Positions 63,601 to 64,000 of a stretch of 64,000 nt of DNA are shown piece after piece. This stretch comes from Clavaria fumosa. Lineage: Eukaryota; Basidiomycota; Agaricomycetes; Agaricales; Clavariaceae. The notes beneath the pieces are model-generated. The model was not told where the DNA came from. It worked only from the letters and a program-made list of their open reading frames with translations, and made no database searches. The DNA lies in assembly GCA_951802425.1 (NCBI GenBank), contig OX637795.1:4382501-4446500 (forward strand). The letters run 5' to 3'. How positions within the stretch are numbered: position 1 is the first letter of the stretch; each line of letters begins with the position of its first letter. A program made the position numbers and the translations under genes.

Positions 63601-64000
63601 TGAGCAGGGAGGTCAAATCGGTACTCTTCCTGATACAGACGAGTGAGTAATGAGTCTCATGGAAAGGTGACAACCCCGCTTGCCTTCTATGGCCCGGCTT
63701 CTCGTATGTAGCCTCACTACACACGATATGTGGGCAGTTGTTGATCCGCATCTCTTCGCAAGAGAGGAGCTACTTGAAGCCTTCGGCGTTCATGTTTTCA
63801 TTTGCAAGCCGGGTATTAACTACCGGGCAGATCTTAGCGTGGCCAAGCCCTCCGGGCTGTGGCCCTGACTGTTCTTACAACCAAATTTTCTTTGGACTCT
63901 CCTTCAGCTGCAGCGATACCATATCAAATCAGACTGGGACCGCTACACTCCGCTGGGAGGCCAGTACAGAGCAAGGCAACACGTCTGACGCATTGTCCAT
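63601..64000. other. Gene-free right edge
   Basis: No ATPase exon or other domain recognised. A 62-codon frame at 63680-63868 has no support. Confidence 0.35.

Overview
The window looks like a transposon-packed accessory region of an agaricomycete (mushroom-forming basidiomycete) nuclear genome. Evidence: genes with many ~50-nt GT-AG introns; a DUF6533-like membrane protein relic; a Zn2Cys6 regulator; fungalysin (M36) fragments; Cys-cluster 'hypothetical' families typical of Agaricomycetes; and a mixed load of Ty3/Gypsy, Ty1/Copia, tyrosine-recombinase (Ngaro-like), LINE, Tc1/mariner-like and hAT-type elements. Nothing prokaryotic is present. All exon models were made by eye; four of the multi-exon models and the transposase close to a length divisible by three.

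Layout. 1-6.6 kb: minisatellite, a Ngaro-type gag relic, a 1-kb near-perfect palindrome, and a broken DUF6533-like gene. 6.7-16.7 kb: a shuffled zone with two inverted copies of a Ras-exchange-factor-like pseudogene (7.08-8.55 kb and 14.98-16.69 kb) enclosing an apparently intact DD34E transposase (8.75-9.93 kb), two fungalysin copies (10.06-12.09 kb) and a 522-aa gene (12.54-14.27 kb). 16.77-19.18 kb: a LINE with poly(A) and a 13-bp target-site duplication. 19.2-23.0 kb: a proline-rich repeat ORF and an intact 542-aa Zn2Cys6 transcription factor. 23.1-33.5 kb: a complete Ngaro-like retrotransposon with split direct repeats A1-ORFs-B1-A2-B2, carrying a nested Copia element and a nested hAT-type MITE. 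35-38.5 kb: transposon relics. 38.46-44.35 kb: a chromodomain Gypsy element with identical LTRs, inserted into an older Gypsy integrase. 45.0-46.5 kb: an intact 454-aa Cys-cluster gene. 47.6-59.4 kb: two decayed copies of one long-LTR Gypsy family, a solo LTR, and a second Cys-cluster gene. 60.2-62.5 kb: an intact 701-aa P-loop NTPase plus REase-like protein of Crinkler/RHS (CR) type. 62.9-63.6 kb: a fragment of a Yta7/ATAD2-type bromodomain protein.

How it works together. Most sequence is selfish DNA in layered insertions whose order can be read from target-site duplications. Recurrent CpG-to-TpG/CpA differences between repeat copies suggest methylation or RIP-like decay. The genes most likely to serve the host are the Zn2Cys6 regulator, the 522-aa and 454-aa genes, and the CR-type NTPase.
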